DNA of 64,000 nucleotides from Anaerolineae bacterium (lineage in GTDB: Bacteria; Chloroflexota; Anaerolineae; Aggregatilineales; UBA3940), in assembly GCA_016926255.1 (NCBI GenBank), contig JAFGOY010000038.1, positions 1 to 64,000 of the forward strand, given 5' to 3'. Below are positions 18,364 through 27,783 of the stretch, one piece after another. A model generated the notes under the pieces. The model did no database searches and was not told the origin of the DNA. It was given only the letters and a program-made list of their open reading frames with translations. A program made the translations under genes and the position numbers. How positions within the stretch are numbered: position 1 is the stretch's first letter; each line of letters starts with the position of its first letter.

Positions 18364-18566
18364 TTCTTCCTCCGTCTCGATATAAACATATTTTCAAGCC
18401 TATCACGTAGATAAGACGTATGATCCCGTTTTTTAGTTCCCACCAACTCCGATTGTACACCAATACAGACTTGAATGTGATCTTCGCTTGTGCCCCGATC
18501 ACGCTCACGCGGTAGAATAAAGAGGGACAACCACTTGAGCCATGCCGATAAATCAGGAAGAATCCT

Positions 18567-19577
18567 ATGGAACCGATCAACGTTCTGATGGCCCATCCTT
18601 TTCCAGTGGAACTCAACGATAAACTAGCAAATGTCTCACCGCGTTTGAAGATCGCTCAATATGACCCGGACGCCGAAGATGCTGCCATCCGCCTTGAGGA
18701 AGCCCACGTATACTACACGTCCGGTTACCTGCCCCTGCCGGAGGACGCACCCAATCTAAAATGGGTTCAGCTTCACAGCGCGGGATTCGACGGCATCTAT
18801 GACCAACCTCTCTATACCGACACCAACATCGTTTTTACGTCAACCAGCGGTATTCACGCGGTCAATATGGCCGAGTATGCACTGGCCCAGATGCTTGCCT
18901 TTTCACACCGGCTGCCGCATATGTTCGAAGACAAAGCAGCGATACGCTGGGTCGAAAACAAGTGGGAACGTTTCGTCCCTTCTGAACTGCGCGGCAAAAC
19001 GCTGGGGATCGTGGGGTACGGCAGCATCGGGCGGGAAATTGCGCGGCTGGCGCAGGCGTTCGGAATGACCGTGCTTGCCATCAAACGCGATCTGAGGTCG
19101 CTCGAAGATCATTCCTTCGCCCTGCCCGATACTGGTGACCCGGAAGCTCTGATCCCCGACCGGATTTACCCACCGGAGGCGTTGAAGTCATTTCTGGGCG
19201 AATGTGATTTCGTCGTGGTTACAATTCCACTGACTGCAAAAACCCGCCGCATGATCAATGCAGAGGCCCTGGCCGCGATGAAGCCCGGCACCATCCTCAT
19301 CAACATTGCACGCGGGGATATAGTCGACGAACCGACGTTGATCAAGGCGCTCGAGGAGGGTCACCTGGGTGGGGCGGCATTGGATGTCTTCAGCCAGGAA
19401 CCGCTGCCCGAAGACAGTCCGCTCTGGCTGATGCCCAACGTGATCATCAGCCCGCATATCGCCGGAGCGACACCGCATTACGATGAACGCACAACCGATC
19501 TCTTCGCCGAAAACCTGCGCCGGTTCATTGCGGGGGAGAAACTGATCAACGCCATCGACCGCACACTGGGTTACTGA
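18567..19577 (+). CDS. D-2-hydroxyacid dehydrogenase
   Basis: 336 residues, NAD(P)-dependent, cytosolic. The dinucleotide-binding motif is GIVGYGSIGREIARL. Catalytic residues are placed as in the family: Arg in NIARGDIVDE, Glu in SQEPLPEDSPLW and His in VIISPHIAG. It belongs to the broad SerA/GhrA-like superfamily and has no C-terminal ACT domain, so it is not a typical phosphoglycerate dehydrogenase. The substrate is open (glyoxylate/hydroxypyruvate or similar). ATG start with an AGGAAGA-type ribosome site. Confidence 0.9.
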   Translation: MEPINVLMAHPFPVELNDKLANVSPRLKIAQYDPDAEDAAIRLEEAHVYYTSGYLPLPEDAPNLKWVQLHSAGFDGIYDQPLYTDTNIVFTSTSGIHAVNMAEYALAQMLAFSHRLPHMFEDKAAIRWVENKWERFVPSELRGKTLGIVGYGSIGREIARLAQAFGMTVLAIKRDLRSLEDHSFALPDTGDPEALIPDRIYPPEALKSFLGECDFVVVTIPLTAKTRRMINAEALAAMKPGTILINIARGDIVDEPTLIKALEEGHLGGAALDVFSQEPLPEDSPLWLMPNVIISPHIAGATPHYDERTTDLFAENLRRFIAGEKLINAIDRTLGY

Positions 19578-21743
19578 TCACCCATCCAGCACGGTGAGGT
19601 TGGCGAAACTCGACAGCAGACGTTTAAGCCCGGCGTCCTCAAACGCGACGCTCACTTCCTGATCGTCGCCGCTGGGACGGCAGTCGATGATGATACCTTC
19701 ACCAAACTTGGGATGGTTCACCCGCTGGCCGGTTCGATAAGCCTGTGCCGGGCCAGCAATGACCGTCCGGGCACGCGGAGGCCTTCCTCTCCGGGTGGTG
19801 GGAGGCAGTCCAGGGCTGCCGCTATAAGCCGGGGAGATCAACTCCGAGGGAATATCATCGATAAAGCGCGAGCGGAGGTTCAGGCTGCTCTCACCCCACA
19901 CCGTCCGCCGGAAAGCGTATACCAGGTAGAGGTATTTTCTGGCCCGCGTCATCCCGACATACATCAGGCGGCGCTCTTCGGCCATTTGCTCCGGGTCATC
20001 TTTTGATCGCTGGTGCGGCAAAACGCCTTCCTCAAGCCCGACGATGAATACGGCGTCGAACTCCAACCCTTTGGCTGCGTGCAGGGTCATCAGGCTGGGG
20101 GCGCTGGCTCCTGCCTCCAGGTCGTCCACATCGGAGACGAGCGCCACTTCTTCGAGAAAGCTGGACAGCGGAAGCTCCTCAAATTCCGAAGCAAGATTTA
20201 CCAGCTCCATCACGTTAGCCTGCCGATCTTCGCCCTGATCGGTGCCGTCGTTGAGTGACGCGAGATATTGAGTCTCGTCCAGCACCATCTTGAGCAGATC
20301 GCCAACCGGGGCCCGTTCACGCATATCGTGCCAGTCGGCCAGTTTCATGGCAAACGAGTGCAGGACGCTGCGTGCCCGGCCATCGAGCGGCACCTCTTCG
20401 GGGTTCCCGGCCAGATATAGAAGCGTATCGCCCATCGAAAGGTTCAACTGGGCTGCCCAGTCGGCCAGCGATTCGACCGTTTTCGCCCCGATGCCGCGCG
20501 GCGGCGTGTTGATCACCCGCTGGAGGCTGATCGAGTCATTCGGATTATGGATCACACGCAGATAAGCGACGATATCTTTGATTTCCTTGCGGGCATAGAA
20601 ACGCGTCGCGCCGACCAGTTTGTAGGGCAGGTTCGCCCGGATGAAGGCGTCTTCCAGGGCGCGTGACTGAGCGTTAGTACGGTACATGACCGCGCACTCG
20701 CCCGGCTCGACCTCGTTCATGGCGACCAGCGAGGCAATCGTATCGACCACGAACTGGGCTTCGAAAGTCTCATCATGGGCCTCGTAGAGCATCACCTGAG
20801 GACCACCTTCCTGATCGGTGAAGAGGTGTTTAGGCGTACGCGCCGCGTTTTTGTTGATCACCGCCTGGGCAGCGTCAAGCACGACCTGTGTCGAGCGGTA
20901 GTTCTGTTCGAGCAGCACCGTCTTCAGGTGAGGATAATCGCTCCGAAGGCGGTGCATGTTGCGATAGTCCGCCCCACGCCAGCGGTAGATCGACTGATCT
21001 TCGTCGCCGACACAGAACAGGTTCCCATTGTCCCTGGCGAGGTACCTGAGCAGCGTGTACTGTGCACCATTGGTATCCTGAAACTCGTCGACCAGCACAT
21101 GGTCGAACATACGCCTGTACTTATTGCGAATGCCGTCGTTCTCCGCCAGCAGCAGCGCGGCGTGCATCAGCAGGTCGTCGAAATCGACGGCGTTGTTGGC
21201 TAATAAACGCTGCTGGTAAATCGCATAGCCCCGCTTGACGATCTCATCGAAGTAATCAATAGATCGATACTGGTCGGGTTTGATCAGTTCGTTCTTGGCT
21301 GCCGATATTTTCGAGAGCAGGCGTTCAGGTTTGTACTGCTTGGGGTCCATTTGCAGGTCATCGGCGACGATCTCTTTCATCAATGCCCGCTGGTCGCTCG
21401 TATCGAAGATCACGTAATCCCTGGTAAGGGGAAGGTGCTGATCGGCTTCCCGGCGCAGCATCCGCGCACACAATGCGTGGAAAGTTCCCAGCCAGATTCC
21501 TTTCAGACCGCTGCCGAGGAGAACCTCAACCCGCGCGCGCATCTCCCGCGCCGCCTTGTTGGTGAACGTCATCGCGATGATTCGTTCCGGGAGCAGGTTG
21601 TAATGCTCGATCAGCCAAGCGATGCGCTGGGTCAACACGCGGGTTTTCCCACTGCCCGGGCCGGCTAAAACGAGAATCTGGCCTTCCGGTGCAGTGACGG
21701 CTTCAAGTTGTTGTTCATTCAGCCCTTCGAGAATGGGGGCCAA
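19578..21743 (-). CDS. pcrA: ATP-dependent DNA helicase PcrA/UvrD
   Basis: 721-residue superfamily 1A 3'-5' helicase of repair and replication-fork maintenance. The motifs are intact: Walker A LAGPGSGKTRVLTQR near residue 26, DEFQDTN (Walker B), GDEDQSIYRWRGA, QNYRST, TLHAAKGLEFDAVFIVG and MTRAR. The C-terminus has VNHPKFGEGIIID, the PcrA RNA-polymerase-interacting fold. Its 3' end meets the 3' end of the dehydrogenase gene. A 17-bp palindrome lies 57 bp upstream of its start (21800-21816). Confidence 0.96.
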   Translation of the reverse strand: MAPILEGLNEQQLEAVTAPEGQILVLAGPGSGKTRVLTQRIAWLIEHYNLLPERIIAMTFTNKAAREMRARVEVLLGSGLKGIWLGTFHALCARMLRREADQHLPLTRDYVIFDTSDQRALMKEIVADDLQMDPKQYKPERLLSKISAAKNELIKPDQYRSIDYFDEIVKRGYAIYQQRLLANNAVDFDDLLMHAALLLAENDGIRNKYRRMFDHVLVDEFQDTNGAQYTLLRYLARDNGNLFCVGDEDQSIYRWRGADYRNMHRLRSDYPHLKTVLLEQNYRSTQVVLDAAQAVINKNAARTPKHLFTDQEGGPQVMLYEAHDETFEAQFVVDTIASLVAMNEVEPGECAVMYRTNAQSRALEDAFIRANLPYKLVGATRFYARKEIKDIVAYLRVIHNPNDSISLQRVINTPPRGIGAKTVESLADWAAQLNLSMGDTLLYLAGNPEEVPLDGRARSVLHSFAMKLADWHDMRERAPVGDLLKMVLDETQYLASLNDGTDQGEDRQANVMELVNLASEFEELPLSSFLEEVALVSDVDDLEAGASAPSLMTLHAAKGLEFDAVFIVGLEEGVLPHQRSKDDPEQMAEERRLMYVGMTRARKYLYLVYAFRRTVWGESSLNLRSRFIDDIPSELISPAYSGSPGLPPTTRRGRPPRARTVIAGPAQAYRTGQRVNHPKFGEGIIIDCRPSGDDQEVSVAFEDAGLKRLLSSFANLTVLDG

Positions 21744-21799
21744 GACGCGATCTCCTTATGGCTGGGGGGATTTCCGAAAGCGTGCGGATTGTAGCACGG

Positions 21800-21816
21800 A
21801 CGACAAATTTTGTCGT
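21800..21816. promoter_or_regulatory. 17-bp palindrome upstream of pcrA
   Basis: ACGACAAA-T-TTTGTCGT is a perfect inverted repeat between pcrA (start 21743) and the histidine-kinase gene (end 21875). The arms and length fit a dimeric repressor operator. The binding protein is unknown, and it is not the familiar CGAACNNNNGTTCG LexA box. Confidence 0.4.
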
Positions 21817-21874
21817 GTTGGGAACAAATATCGCAGGATTAGCGCAAACGGAATGGAACGGTCAGACGAGGAAA

Positions 21875-23071
21875 CTAACCGATACTGGCCGGGAGGCGGA
21901 ACCAGATCGTCGTGCCTTTGCCGGGCGTACTGGCCGCCCCGATCTCACCCTCGAGCTTGTCGATGATCCGCTGGACAATCGACAACCCCAACCCGAAGCC
22001 GGTCGCCTCTCTTTTGTGGAAGCGGGTAAACATTTCGAAGAGCTGTTCCTGGTCTTCCTCAGCGATGCCAACCCCGTTATCTTCGACTTCGTACTGCACC
22101 ATACCGAATTCCAACAGCAGTTCCCCCCGAATTTTTATCGTCGGTTCGGGATTATTCTGCCCGATATACTTGGCGGCATTGTCGATCAGGTTGGCAAATA
22201 CTTCTTCAAGCCAAGGAGCATAGCCCGTCGCTTTGGGCAAATCCGGCTGAACTTCAAAACGAATATGGCGGCTGTGGTACTTGTCTGCAATTCTTTCCAG
22301 CGCATTCTGCACGACGGGGCGGACATCGACCGACTGGGAAACCTGGTCGGTATTGCGAATCGAGGCCAGCATCAGCAGGTCTTCGATCATTTTGCTCATT
22401 TTTTCCGTACTCGCCTCGATCAAATCAACGACGAGCATGCCATCCTCTGAAAGCGACCCGGCTTCATCTTTCAAGATACTGATCGCCCCCAGTACGGTGC
22501 CCAACGGAGACTTCAGGTCGTGGGCAATTGTATGGCTGAAGGCGTCGAGTTCGCGGTTGCGCTCTTCCAACTCCAAGGCACGCTGGTTGAGGGCCGCTTC
22601 TATCTCTTTTTGCGCGGTAATGTCTCGATCTACTCCCAGCACATACTCGTGACCATCCAACTCAACGAGGTTAGTCGAGCATTGGATCACCACATAACTG
22701 CCATCTTTCCGGCGGGTAATCATTTCAGTATGGAGAACACCCTTATCGCGTAGGTTCTCCAAATAAGCTTCTTTATCATTTACACGATTATGTAGAGTAT
22801 CGACAGACTGCCCAATAAGGTCTTCCTGTGTACAGCCATTCATCTGGCAGGCCGCCCGGTTACAGGCAACAATTTGCCAGGGGATTGCTTTCGAATGTGG
22901 GTCGATAAGCAAAATCGCATCGGGGGCATATTCAAACAATGTACGATATTTCTCAACATCATGATAAAGAACATCGTTTATCTGTTGGCGATCTGATTCG
23001 GCGCGTTCGAGCTTCTTCGTCAGTTTCTTTATAATCTCTTTAAGCTCGACCTCTGTCTGATTTCCTGACAC
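21875..23071 (-). CDS. Cytosolic PAS-domain histidine kinase
   Basis: 398 residues from the GTG at 23071 (MSGNQTEV), chosen because GAGGAGGAAA sits 8 bp upstream; the frame stays open to a GTG at 23104. Domains in order: short coiled coil (about 5-40), PAS with PAC (about 42-165), HisKA with the phospho-accepting His in AFSHTIAHDLKSPLGT, and HATPase with NLIDNAAKY, GVGIAEED and GFGLGLSIVQR. No membrane segment, so it senses an internal or diffusible signal. The HDLKSP form is common in phytochrome-like kinases, but no GAF or PHY domain is present. No response regulator gene is next to it. Confidence 0.92.
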   Translation of the reverse strand: MSGNQTEVELKEIIKKLTKKLERAESDRQQINDVLYHDVEKYRTLFEYAPDAILLIDPHSKAIPWQIVACNRAACQMNGCTQEDLIGQSVDTLHNRVNDKEAYLENLRDKGVLHTEMITRRKDGSYVVIQCSTNLVELDGHEYVLGVDRDITAQKEIEAALNQRALELEERNRELDAFSHTIAHDLKSPLGTVLGAISILKDEAGSLSEDGMLVVDLIEASTEKMSKMIEDLLMLASIRNTDQVSQSVDVRPVVQNALERIADKYHSRHIRFEVQPDLPKATGYAPWLEEVFANLIDNAAKYIGQNNPEPTIKIRGELLLEFGMVQYEVEDNGVGIAEEDQEQLFEMFTRFHKREATGFGLGLSIVQRIIDKLEGEIGAASTPGKGTTIWFRLPASIG

Positions 23072-23214
23072 CCAGGCTTTCCTCCTCGGCCAACAGGTTA
23101 ACACAATACTATAATAACCAGCGGCTACCCAAAAGCATCATTATTGCTCCAGGCAAGTGATTGATATTTTCTATGACATCACAATTCAAACAAAAAAGCA
23201 ATGTGCAGAGATTC

Positions 23215-24471
23215 CTACTCCCTCACATGCCAGTCGCCAATTGCCACCCACTTGTAGGTGGTCAGTTCCTTCAAGGCCATCGGACCGCGCGCATGGAGCT
23301 TCTGTGTGCTGATCGCCACCTCTGCACCCAGGCCAAATTGACCCCCATCGGTAAAACGCGTCGACGCATTGACATACACCGCCGCCGAGTCGACCCGGTC
23401 AACAAATGCCGTGGCGTTAGCATCGTCCTGGGTCAGGATGCCATCTGAGTGGCCGGTGCCGTGTGTCTGGATATGCTCGATGGCTTCGTCGAGGTTCTTA
23501 ACGACCTTCAGCCCGAGAACAAGCGACAGCCACTCGATGTCCCAATCGTCCGGGCCAGCCGCTTCGACGGTATCCAAATCGCCGACGATCTTCTGAGCTT
23601 CCGCACCAGCCTTGAACGTCACGCCATCCTGCGCCAGCCGCACGACGACCATCGGCAGGAACTGCCCGGCGACAGCCTGATGAACCAGCAGGGTATCGAG
23701 CGCATTGCAGACCGACGGACGCTGGACTTTCGCGTTCTGAACGACAGGCAGCGCCTTTTCAAGGTCGGCGCTCTGATCGACATACAGGTGACAGATACCC
23801 AACCCGCCGGTGATCACCGGGATCATCGAGTTTTCGCGGCAGGCTTTGTGCAGCCCGGCCCCACCACGTGGGATGATCATATCCACGTACTCGTGCATGT
23901 GAAGCAGTTCAGTAACCAGCGCCCGGTCGGGGCTGTCTACAAACAGCACCACATCACCCGGAAGCGCCGCGGCAGTCAATCCAGCCCGAATTGCATCGAC
24001 CAGCACCCTGTTCGAGCGCAGCGTTTCCTTGCCGCCGCGCATAATCGCTGCGTTGCCGCTTTTCAAAGCCAACACCGAAATGTCGACGGTCACGTTGGGG
24101 CGCGATTCGTAGATTACCCCCAGCACCCCAATAGGCGTCCGCCGCTTACTGATTCGCAGTCCATTGTCGAGGGTCAGGCGGTCGTACTCTTCGCCGACCG
24201 GGTCAGGGAGATCTGCAACTTTGCGAACATCGGCGGCGATCCCTTCCAGCCGCGTTGGAGTGATTGTCAGGCGGTCGATCAGCGCTTCGGTCAGGCCGTT
24301 GGCCCGCGCCTCGTTGACATCTTCCTGGTTGGCCTCGAAGATCGCTTCCTTCTGGTCTTCGAGCGCTTCGGCAATCGCCAGCAACGCCGCGTTCTTATCA
24401 GCAGTAGGGGTCGTCGCCAGGATTCGTGATGCGGCTTTTGCGCGTTTTCCCAGGCTCAACATGTCCATCAT
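23215..24471 (-). CDS. proA: Gamma-glutamyl phosphate reductase
   Basis: 418 residues, second step of proline synthesis: NADPH reduction of glutamyl 5-phosphate to the semialdehyde. Family motifs: GVIYESRPNVTVD near residue 115, the catalytic Cys in VQRPSVCNALDTLLVHQ and the C-terminal FTDGGQFGLGAEVAISTQKLHARGP region. The start lies 11 bp downstream of the proB stop, so proB-proA form one operon. The first codons read MMDMLSLG; 24471 and 24468 are both ATG and either could be used. Confidence 0.97.
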   Translation of the reverse strand: MMDMLSLGKRAKAASRILATTPTADKNAALLAIAEALEDQKEAIFEANQEDVNEARANGLTEALIDRLTITPTRLEGIAADVRKVADLPDPVGEEYDRLTLDNGLRISKRRTPIGVLGVIYESRPNVTVDISVLALKSGNAAIMRGGKETLRSNRVLVDAIRAGLTAAALPGDVVLFVDSPDRALVTELLHMHEYVDMIIPRGGAGLHKACRENSMIPVITGGLGICHLYVDQSADLEKALPVVQNAKVQRPSVCNALDTLLVHQAVAGQFLPMVVVRLAQDGVTFKAGAEAQKIVGDLDTVEAAGPDDWDIEWLSLVLGLKVVKNLDEAIEHIQTHGTGHSDGILTQDDANATAFVDRVDSAAVYVNASTRFTDGGQFGLGAEVAISTQKLHARGPMALKELTTYKWVAIGDWHVRE

Positions 24472-24482
24472 GACGTTTCTCC

Positions 24483-25601
24483 TCAGACAAGTACAAGGTA
24501 GTCGAGGTGGATGACCTCGTCGCCGTAAGTATAACCTAATTTGTCGGTGATCTCGCCCGAATGCAGCCCTGAGAGCCGCTCGATATCTTTCGAATTATAG
24601 TTCACCTGACCACGCGAGACTTCTTTGCCACCCGGCCCGACAACGCTGACTATCGCCCCACGCTCGAACTTCCCCTCGACGCCGATCACCCCGACCGGCA
24701 GCAGGCTTGCCCCGCCTTTCTTGAGCATTCGCGCCGCACCTTTGTCAATTTGCAGCGTCCCGACCGGCTTCTCGGAGAGTATCCAGCGTTTGCGGCTCTC
24801 GACATGCGTACTGACCGGCTCAAACCATGTTCCGATTTCGCTTCCTTCCGGCCCGCATAGGTCGATCAATATGTTTGGCTGGGACCCTTTGGCGATCACA
24901 ACCCTCGTGCCGCTGCGCGTTGCAAGCTGCGCGGCCTGTAACTTGGTGACCATTCCCCCGGTGCCCCAGGGCGAGTTTTCACGGCCTGCCACTTCCCATA
25001 TCTCGTCATTGATATCGTCGACGTGCGAGATCAACTCCGCGTCGGGATCGATACGAGGATCACCAGTCAACAGGCCCGGTTGATCGGTCAGCAGCACCAG
25101 CAGGTCGGCATCGAGCAGGTTGGCAACCAGCGCCGAGAGGTTATCATTGTCGCCCAGCTTGATCTCATAGGTTCCCACCGTATCGTTTTCGTTGATGATC
25201 GGGACGACGCCCTGCGAAAGCAGTGACTCCAGGGTATCACGCGCGTTGAGATAGCGCTTACGATTCCGGAAGTCGTCTTTAGTCAGCAGCACCTGGGCGA
25301 CATCCAATCCGAAGATTGCAAATAAATCAGCATAGGTATGCATCAAGTGAGGCTGGCCAACTGCGGCCAACATCTGCTTGGCCGGGATGTTTCGCCCCAG
25401 TTCGGGGTTATTGAGCTGCTCACGCCCGGCAGCGATTGCCCCCGACGAGACGAGCGCGATCTGTTTTCCGTTCTCGGTCAGCAGCACGATCTGCCGGACG
25501 ATCTCCAACATGCGGCGTGGACTCAACCGGGGCGTTCCTGCGGTCAGGACACCCGTTCCCAGCTTGACGATCAACCGGTCGAACTGTTCGTTATTCTCCA
25601 T
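24483..25601 (-). CDS. proB: Glutamate 5-kinase
   Basis: 372 residues from the ATG at 25601 (MENNEQFDRLIVKLGTGVL), chosen because AGGAGG lies just upstream and the length matches ProB (about 370); the frame stays open upstream to 25652. First step of proline synthesis: phosphorylation of glutamate. Features: KLGTGVL N-terminus, LVSSGAIAAGREQL, NENDTVG, GTGGMVTKLQAA and a C-terminal PUA domain (about 285-365, with RGQVNYNSKDI). The PUA domain is found in the proline-inhibited class. Confidence 0.96.
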   Translation of the reverse strand: MENNEQFDRLIVKLGTGVLTAGTPRLSPRRMLEIVRQIVLLTENGKQIALVSSGAIAAGREQLNNPELGRNIPAKQMLAAVGQPHLMHTYADLFAIFGLDVAQVLLTKDDFRNRKRYLNARDTLESLLSQGVVPIINENDTVGTYEIKLGDNDNLSALVANLLDADLLVLLTDQPGLLTGDPRIDPDAELISHVDDINDEIWEVAGRENSPWGTGGMVTKLQAAQLATRSGTRVVIAKGSQPNILIDLCGPEGSEIGTWFEPVSTHVESRKRWILSEKPVGTLQIDKGAARMLKKGGASLLPVGVIGVEGKFERGAIVSVVGPGGKEVSRGQVNYNSKDIERLSGLHSGEITDKLGYTYGDEVIHLDYLVLV

Positions 25602-25747
25602 AGTCCTCCTTGATCGGGTTAATATTTGCCGCGCAAATTGTATACGACTCACGGATAGGTGAGCAAAGAACCCGGAATAATTATACTGATCCTGATTTTT
25701 CGCGCGGGTCTGTGTACAATCATGATCAGAATAGATAGGAGAACAGC

Positions 25748-26344
25748 ATGCTTACCTTTACCCAACCGGCGCAGGACAAGATCACCGAGATGCTCAACGC
25801 AAAAGGCCAGGACAGTTACGCTGTGCGGATTCGCGTCGCCGGGCGGGATGTCGACAGTTTTGTCTACGATTTCCGATCTGTCGAATCCAGCACGCGCCGG
25901 GAAGACGACCTGGTCGTCGATCTGGGATCGTTTCAAGCCTTTGTCGATCCGGAAAGCGCCCCGCTGCTTGACGGGGCCAGCATTGATTTCGGCGGACTGG
26001 GCGGGGGTGGGTTTAAAATCGACAACCCTAACCCGGTCTGGACGGACGACACCTCCCGCGAGGTCGCCGAGGTAATCGCGAACCGGATCAACCCGGCAGT
26101 CGCTTCACACGGGGGGCGCATCACGCTAGTCGACGTGAAAGACAACGTGGCCTATATTCGAATGCAGGGCGGCTGCCAGGGCTGCGGCATGGCAGCGGTG
26201 ACACTTCATGCAGGGATCGAGAAAGAAATCCGCAAGGCAATCCCGGCGATTACCAGCGTCATCGATGTCACCCGCCATGAAGAAGGGAATTCCCCATATT
26301 ATGCTCAGGGTGAGGCAGGACAATCAGCCGTCAAGGGTGACTAG
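25748..26344 (+). CDS. nfuA: NfuA-type Fe-S cluster carrier
   Basis: 198 residues with two domains: an N-terminal A-type-like domain (about 1-100) that lacks the three Cys of IscA/HesB proteins, as in E. coli NfuA, and a C-terminal NifU/Nfu domain (about 105-190) with the cluster-binding GGCQGCGMA motif. It would receive and deliver 4Fe-4S clusters in the cytosol. The 3' tail is hydrophilic. The ATG follows a GATAGGAGAA ribosome site. It stands alone, ended by a strong terminator. Confidence 0.88.
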   Translation: MLTFTQPAQDKITEMLNAKGQDSYAVRIRVAGRDVDSFVYDFRSVESSTRREDDLVVDLGSFQAFVDPESAPLLDGASIDFGGLGGGGFKIDNPNPVWTDDTSREVAEVIANRINPAVASHGGRITLVDVKDNVAYIRMQGGCQGCGMAAVTLHAGIEKEIRKAIPAITSVIDVTRHEEGNSPYYAQGEAGQSAVKGD

Positions 26345-26351
26345 ATCGAAA

Positions 26352-26382
26352 CAGGCCCCATAAATAACAGGGGCCTGATTTA
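26352..26382. terminator. Terminator after nfuA
   Basis: CAGGCCCC (26352-26359) pairs perfectly with GGGGCCTG (26370-26377), followed by ATTTAT. It lies between the convergent nfuA and cspA genes. Confidence 0.8.
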
Positions 26383-26400
26383 TCGTCGTGCGCACGGCAC

Positions 26401-26619
26401 CTAGCCCAGAGCAACAACGTTTACTGCCTGAAGCCCCTTCTCCGTTTCCTCGACACCAAATTCGACGCGCTGGTTCTCCTCAAGTGAGGCATACCCGTCA
26501 GTTTGGATAGCCGAATAGTGAACGAAAACGTCATTTTCAGACTCATCGGGAGTGATGAAGCCGAAGCCCTTGGAGGCGTTGAACCACTTAACGGTTCCGG
26601 TATAACGTTCCTGCGACAT
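26401..26619 (-). CDS. cspA: Cold-shock domain protein
   Basis: 72 residues from the ATG at 26619 (MSQERYTG), which has GGAGATGT upstream; an ORF runs further upstream but has no cold-shock sequence. The single OB-fold carries both RNA-binding motifs: [14 protein letters not shown] (with KGFGFI) and VFVHYS. Members bind single-stranded RNA and melt hairpins as RNA chaperones; some act as transcription antiterminators. The gene has a leader of about 115 nt with a terminator-like hairpin. Confidence 0.96.
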   Translation of the reverse strand: MSQERYTGTVKWFNASKGFGFITPDESENDVFVHYSAIQTDGYASLEENQRVEFGVEETEKGLQAVNVVALG

Positions 26620-26677
26620 TGTACATCTCCTTAACCATCTTTTTCTCGGAAGCGCCAGGCTCCTTCTTGCAAGAAAA

Positions 26678-26695
26678 GCCCGGTAAACACCGGGC
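26678..26695 (-). terminator. Terminator-like hairpin in the cspA leader
   Basis: On the minus strand GCCCGG-TGTTTA-CCGGGC is followed at once by TTTTCTT, an intrinsic-terminator form. It lies between the predicted cspA promoter (26741-26770) and the cspA start (26619). It could instead end the transcript of the phosphotransferase gene upstream (which stops at 26790); then cspA would need another promoter inside the remaining 58 nt, where I see none. Confidence 0.6.
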
Positions 26696-26740
26696 CAGAC
26701 ACTTTTGCGAAGCCTTTTGTCCTGCATGCTACCGGCGACG

Positions 26741-26770
26741 AGTATAGCCGATCCCGCCGGTTTGGGCCAA
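26741..26770 (-). promoter_or_regulatory. Probable cspA promoter
   Basis: On the minus strand TTGGCC (26770-26765), 18-bp spacer, TATACT (26746-26741). The start point would be near 26734. Confidence 0.5.
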
Positions 26771-26789
26771 CGTCAGGAGGAGCAGCAGA

Positions 26790-27782
26790 TCACAGGTCAA
26801 GCCACTTCAAGGCTTTCATTGCCCGGTTGCGATGCACATCCCGGCTGGCGACTAAATCCTGAGCCAGTGCAAAACCCGGCAGTTCGTCTTTCTCCTCGAA
26901 CTGGACGAGCCATTCGGAGATTGCCCATTGTTGGAGCGGCGTAATAACGTTATACAAAGGCGGTCCCTCGAACTCCAGGCCGCTGTAATGCAGGTAGGTC
27001 GATAGGAATTTATCGGCGGCTTCGGCAGCGCCAAAGTCGACCAACTGCATGTAGGCGTTGGCGACGTCCCAGCGCGGGTCGCCGATTGCGCTGTACTCCC
27101 AGTCGATGATGCCTGAAATTCTGTTCTCGTGAAGCAGGGCATTCAAGAAGTGATAGTCGCCATGCAGCAGCACCGGGGAGAGCTCCTGAACCTGATAGGT
27201 ATGGCTCATCACCCGCTGGACAGATGTATACAGTTCCGACAACCCGATCCGGTAAGCCAGCGAAACGAGGTTGGCCGCCGCGCCTTGCAGGGTGACCATC
27301 GGAACAACCTGGCGAACCGGGTCGGGCGGGGTGAGTGAATGGAGTTCGGCCAGCAGCCGGGCAAACTGGGTGATATGCGGTTCGACGGCCTGCTTCAACG
27401 TTTTACCGGTCAGAACAGGCCCGTCATGCGGCAGGCGGGAGAACAGTACCACATCTCCCTGGGGACCGAATTCGCGAGCATAGACCCTGGGAACAGGAAA
27501 ATCCTTTTCAAATAACCATCGGCAGACGGTCGCTTCGCGCTGCGCCTTGCCCCGATCATCGGGACGCCACCAACTGAGCGTGCTGACGTAGCGGCGGACG
27601 ATCAAATCTTCGTGTTTGAGCACACCGTCGTCGGTCAGCCACCACAATTCGAAAGAGGTCATCTGGTGCTGACGGCTCTTGATAGGAAGAACATCGACAA
27701 TCGTCTGCCCGGCACGGTCGGGAAAGGTGCGGGCGCACAAATCGACAAGGTCTTCGGTGGAAAGAGGGCGGGTTTCGGCCAT
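26790..27782 (-). CDS. APH-family phosphotransferase
   Basis: 330 residues from the ATG at 27782 (MAETRPLST); the open frame continues upstream but there overlaps rdgB and has random composition. Kinase-like fold of the aminoglycoside phosphotransferase/choline kinase superfamily. Motifs: HGDYHFLNALLHEN (catalytic HGDxxxxN) and IIDWEYSAIGDPRWDVA (metal-binding DxE/D). The substrate is unknown; the family includes kinases of small hydroxylated molecules and antibiotics. It begins 1 bp after the rdgB stop with GGAGGATAAC upstream, so the genes are coupled. No resistance function should be assumed. Confidence 0.88.
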   Translation of the reverse strand: MAETRPLSTEDLVDLCARTFPDRAGQTIVDVLPIKSRQHQMTSFELWWLTDDGVLKHEDLIVRRYVSTLSWWRPDDRGKAQREATVCRWLFEKDFPVPRVYAREFGPQGDVVLFSRLPHDGPVLTGKTLKQAVEPHITQFARLLAELHSLTPPDPVRQVVPMVTLQGAAANLVSLAYRIGLSELYTSVQRVMSHTYQVQELSPVLLHGDYHFLNALLHENRISGIIDWEYSAIGDPRWDVANAYMQLVDFGAAEAADKFLSTYLHYSGLEFEGPPLYNVITPLQQWAISEWLVQFEEKDELPGFALAQDLVASRDVHRNRAMKALKWLDL

Positions 27783-27783
27783 G

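Noticed and set aside
23449-24429. 326-codon open frame opposite proA
   Set aside because: Antisense shadow; proA is unambiguous and this frame is Arg/His-rich without any motif.
26790-27782. Aminoglycoside resistance gene
   Set aside because: The kinase motifs fit the wide APH/choline kinase superfamily; the rdgB link suggests a housekeeping or unknown role.
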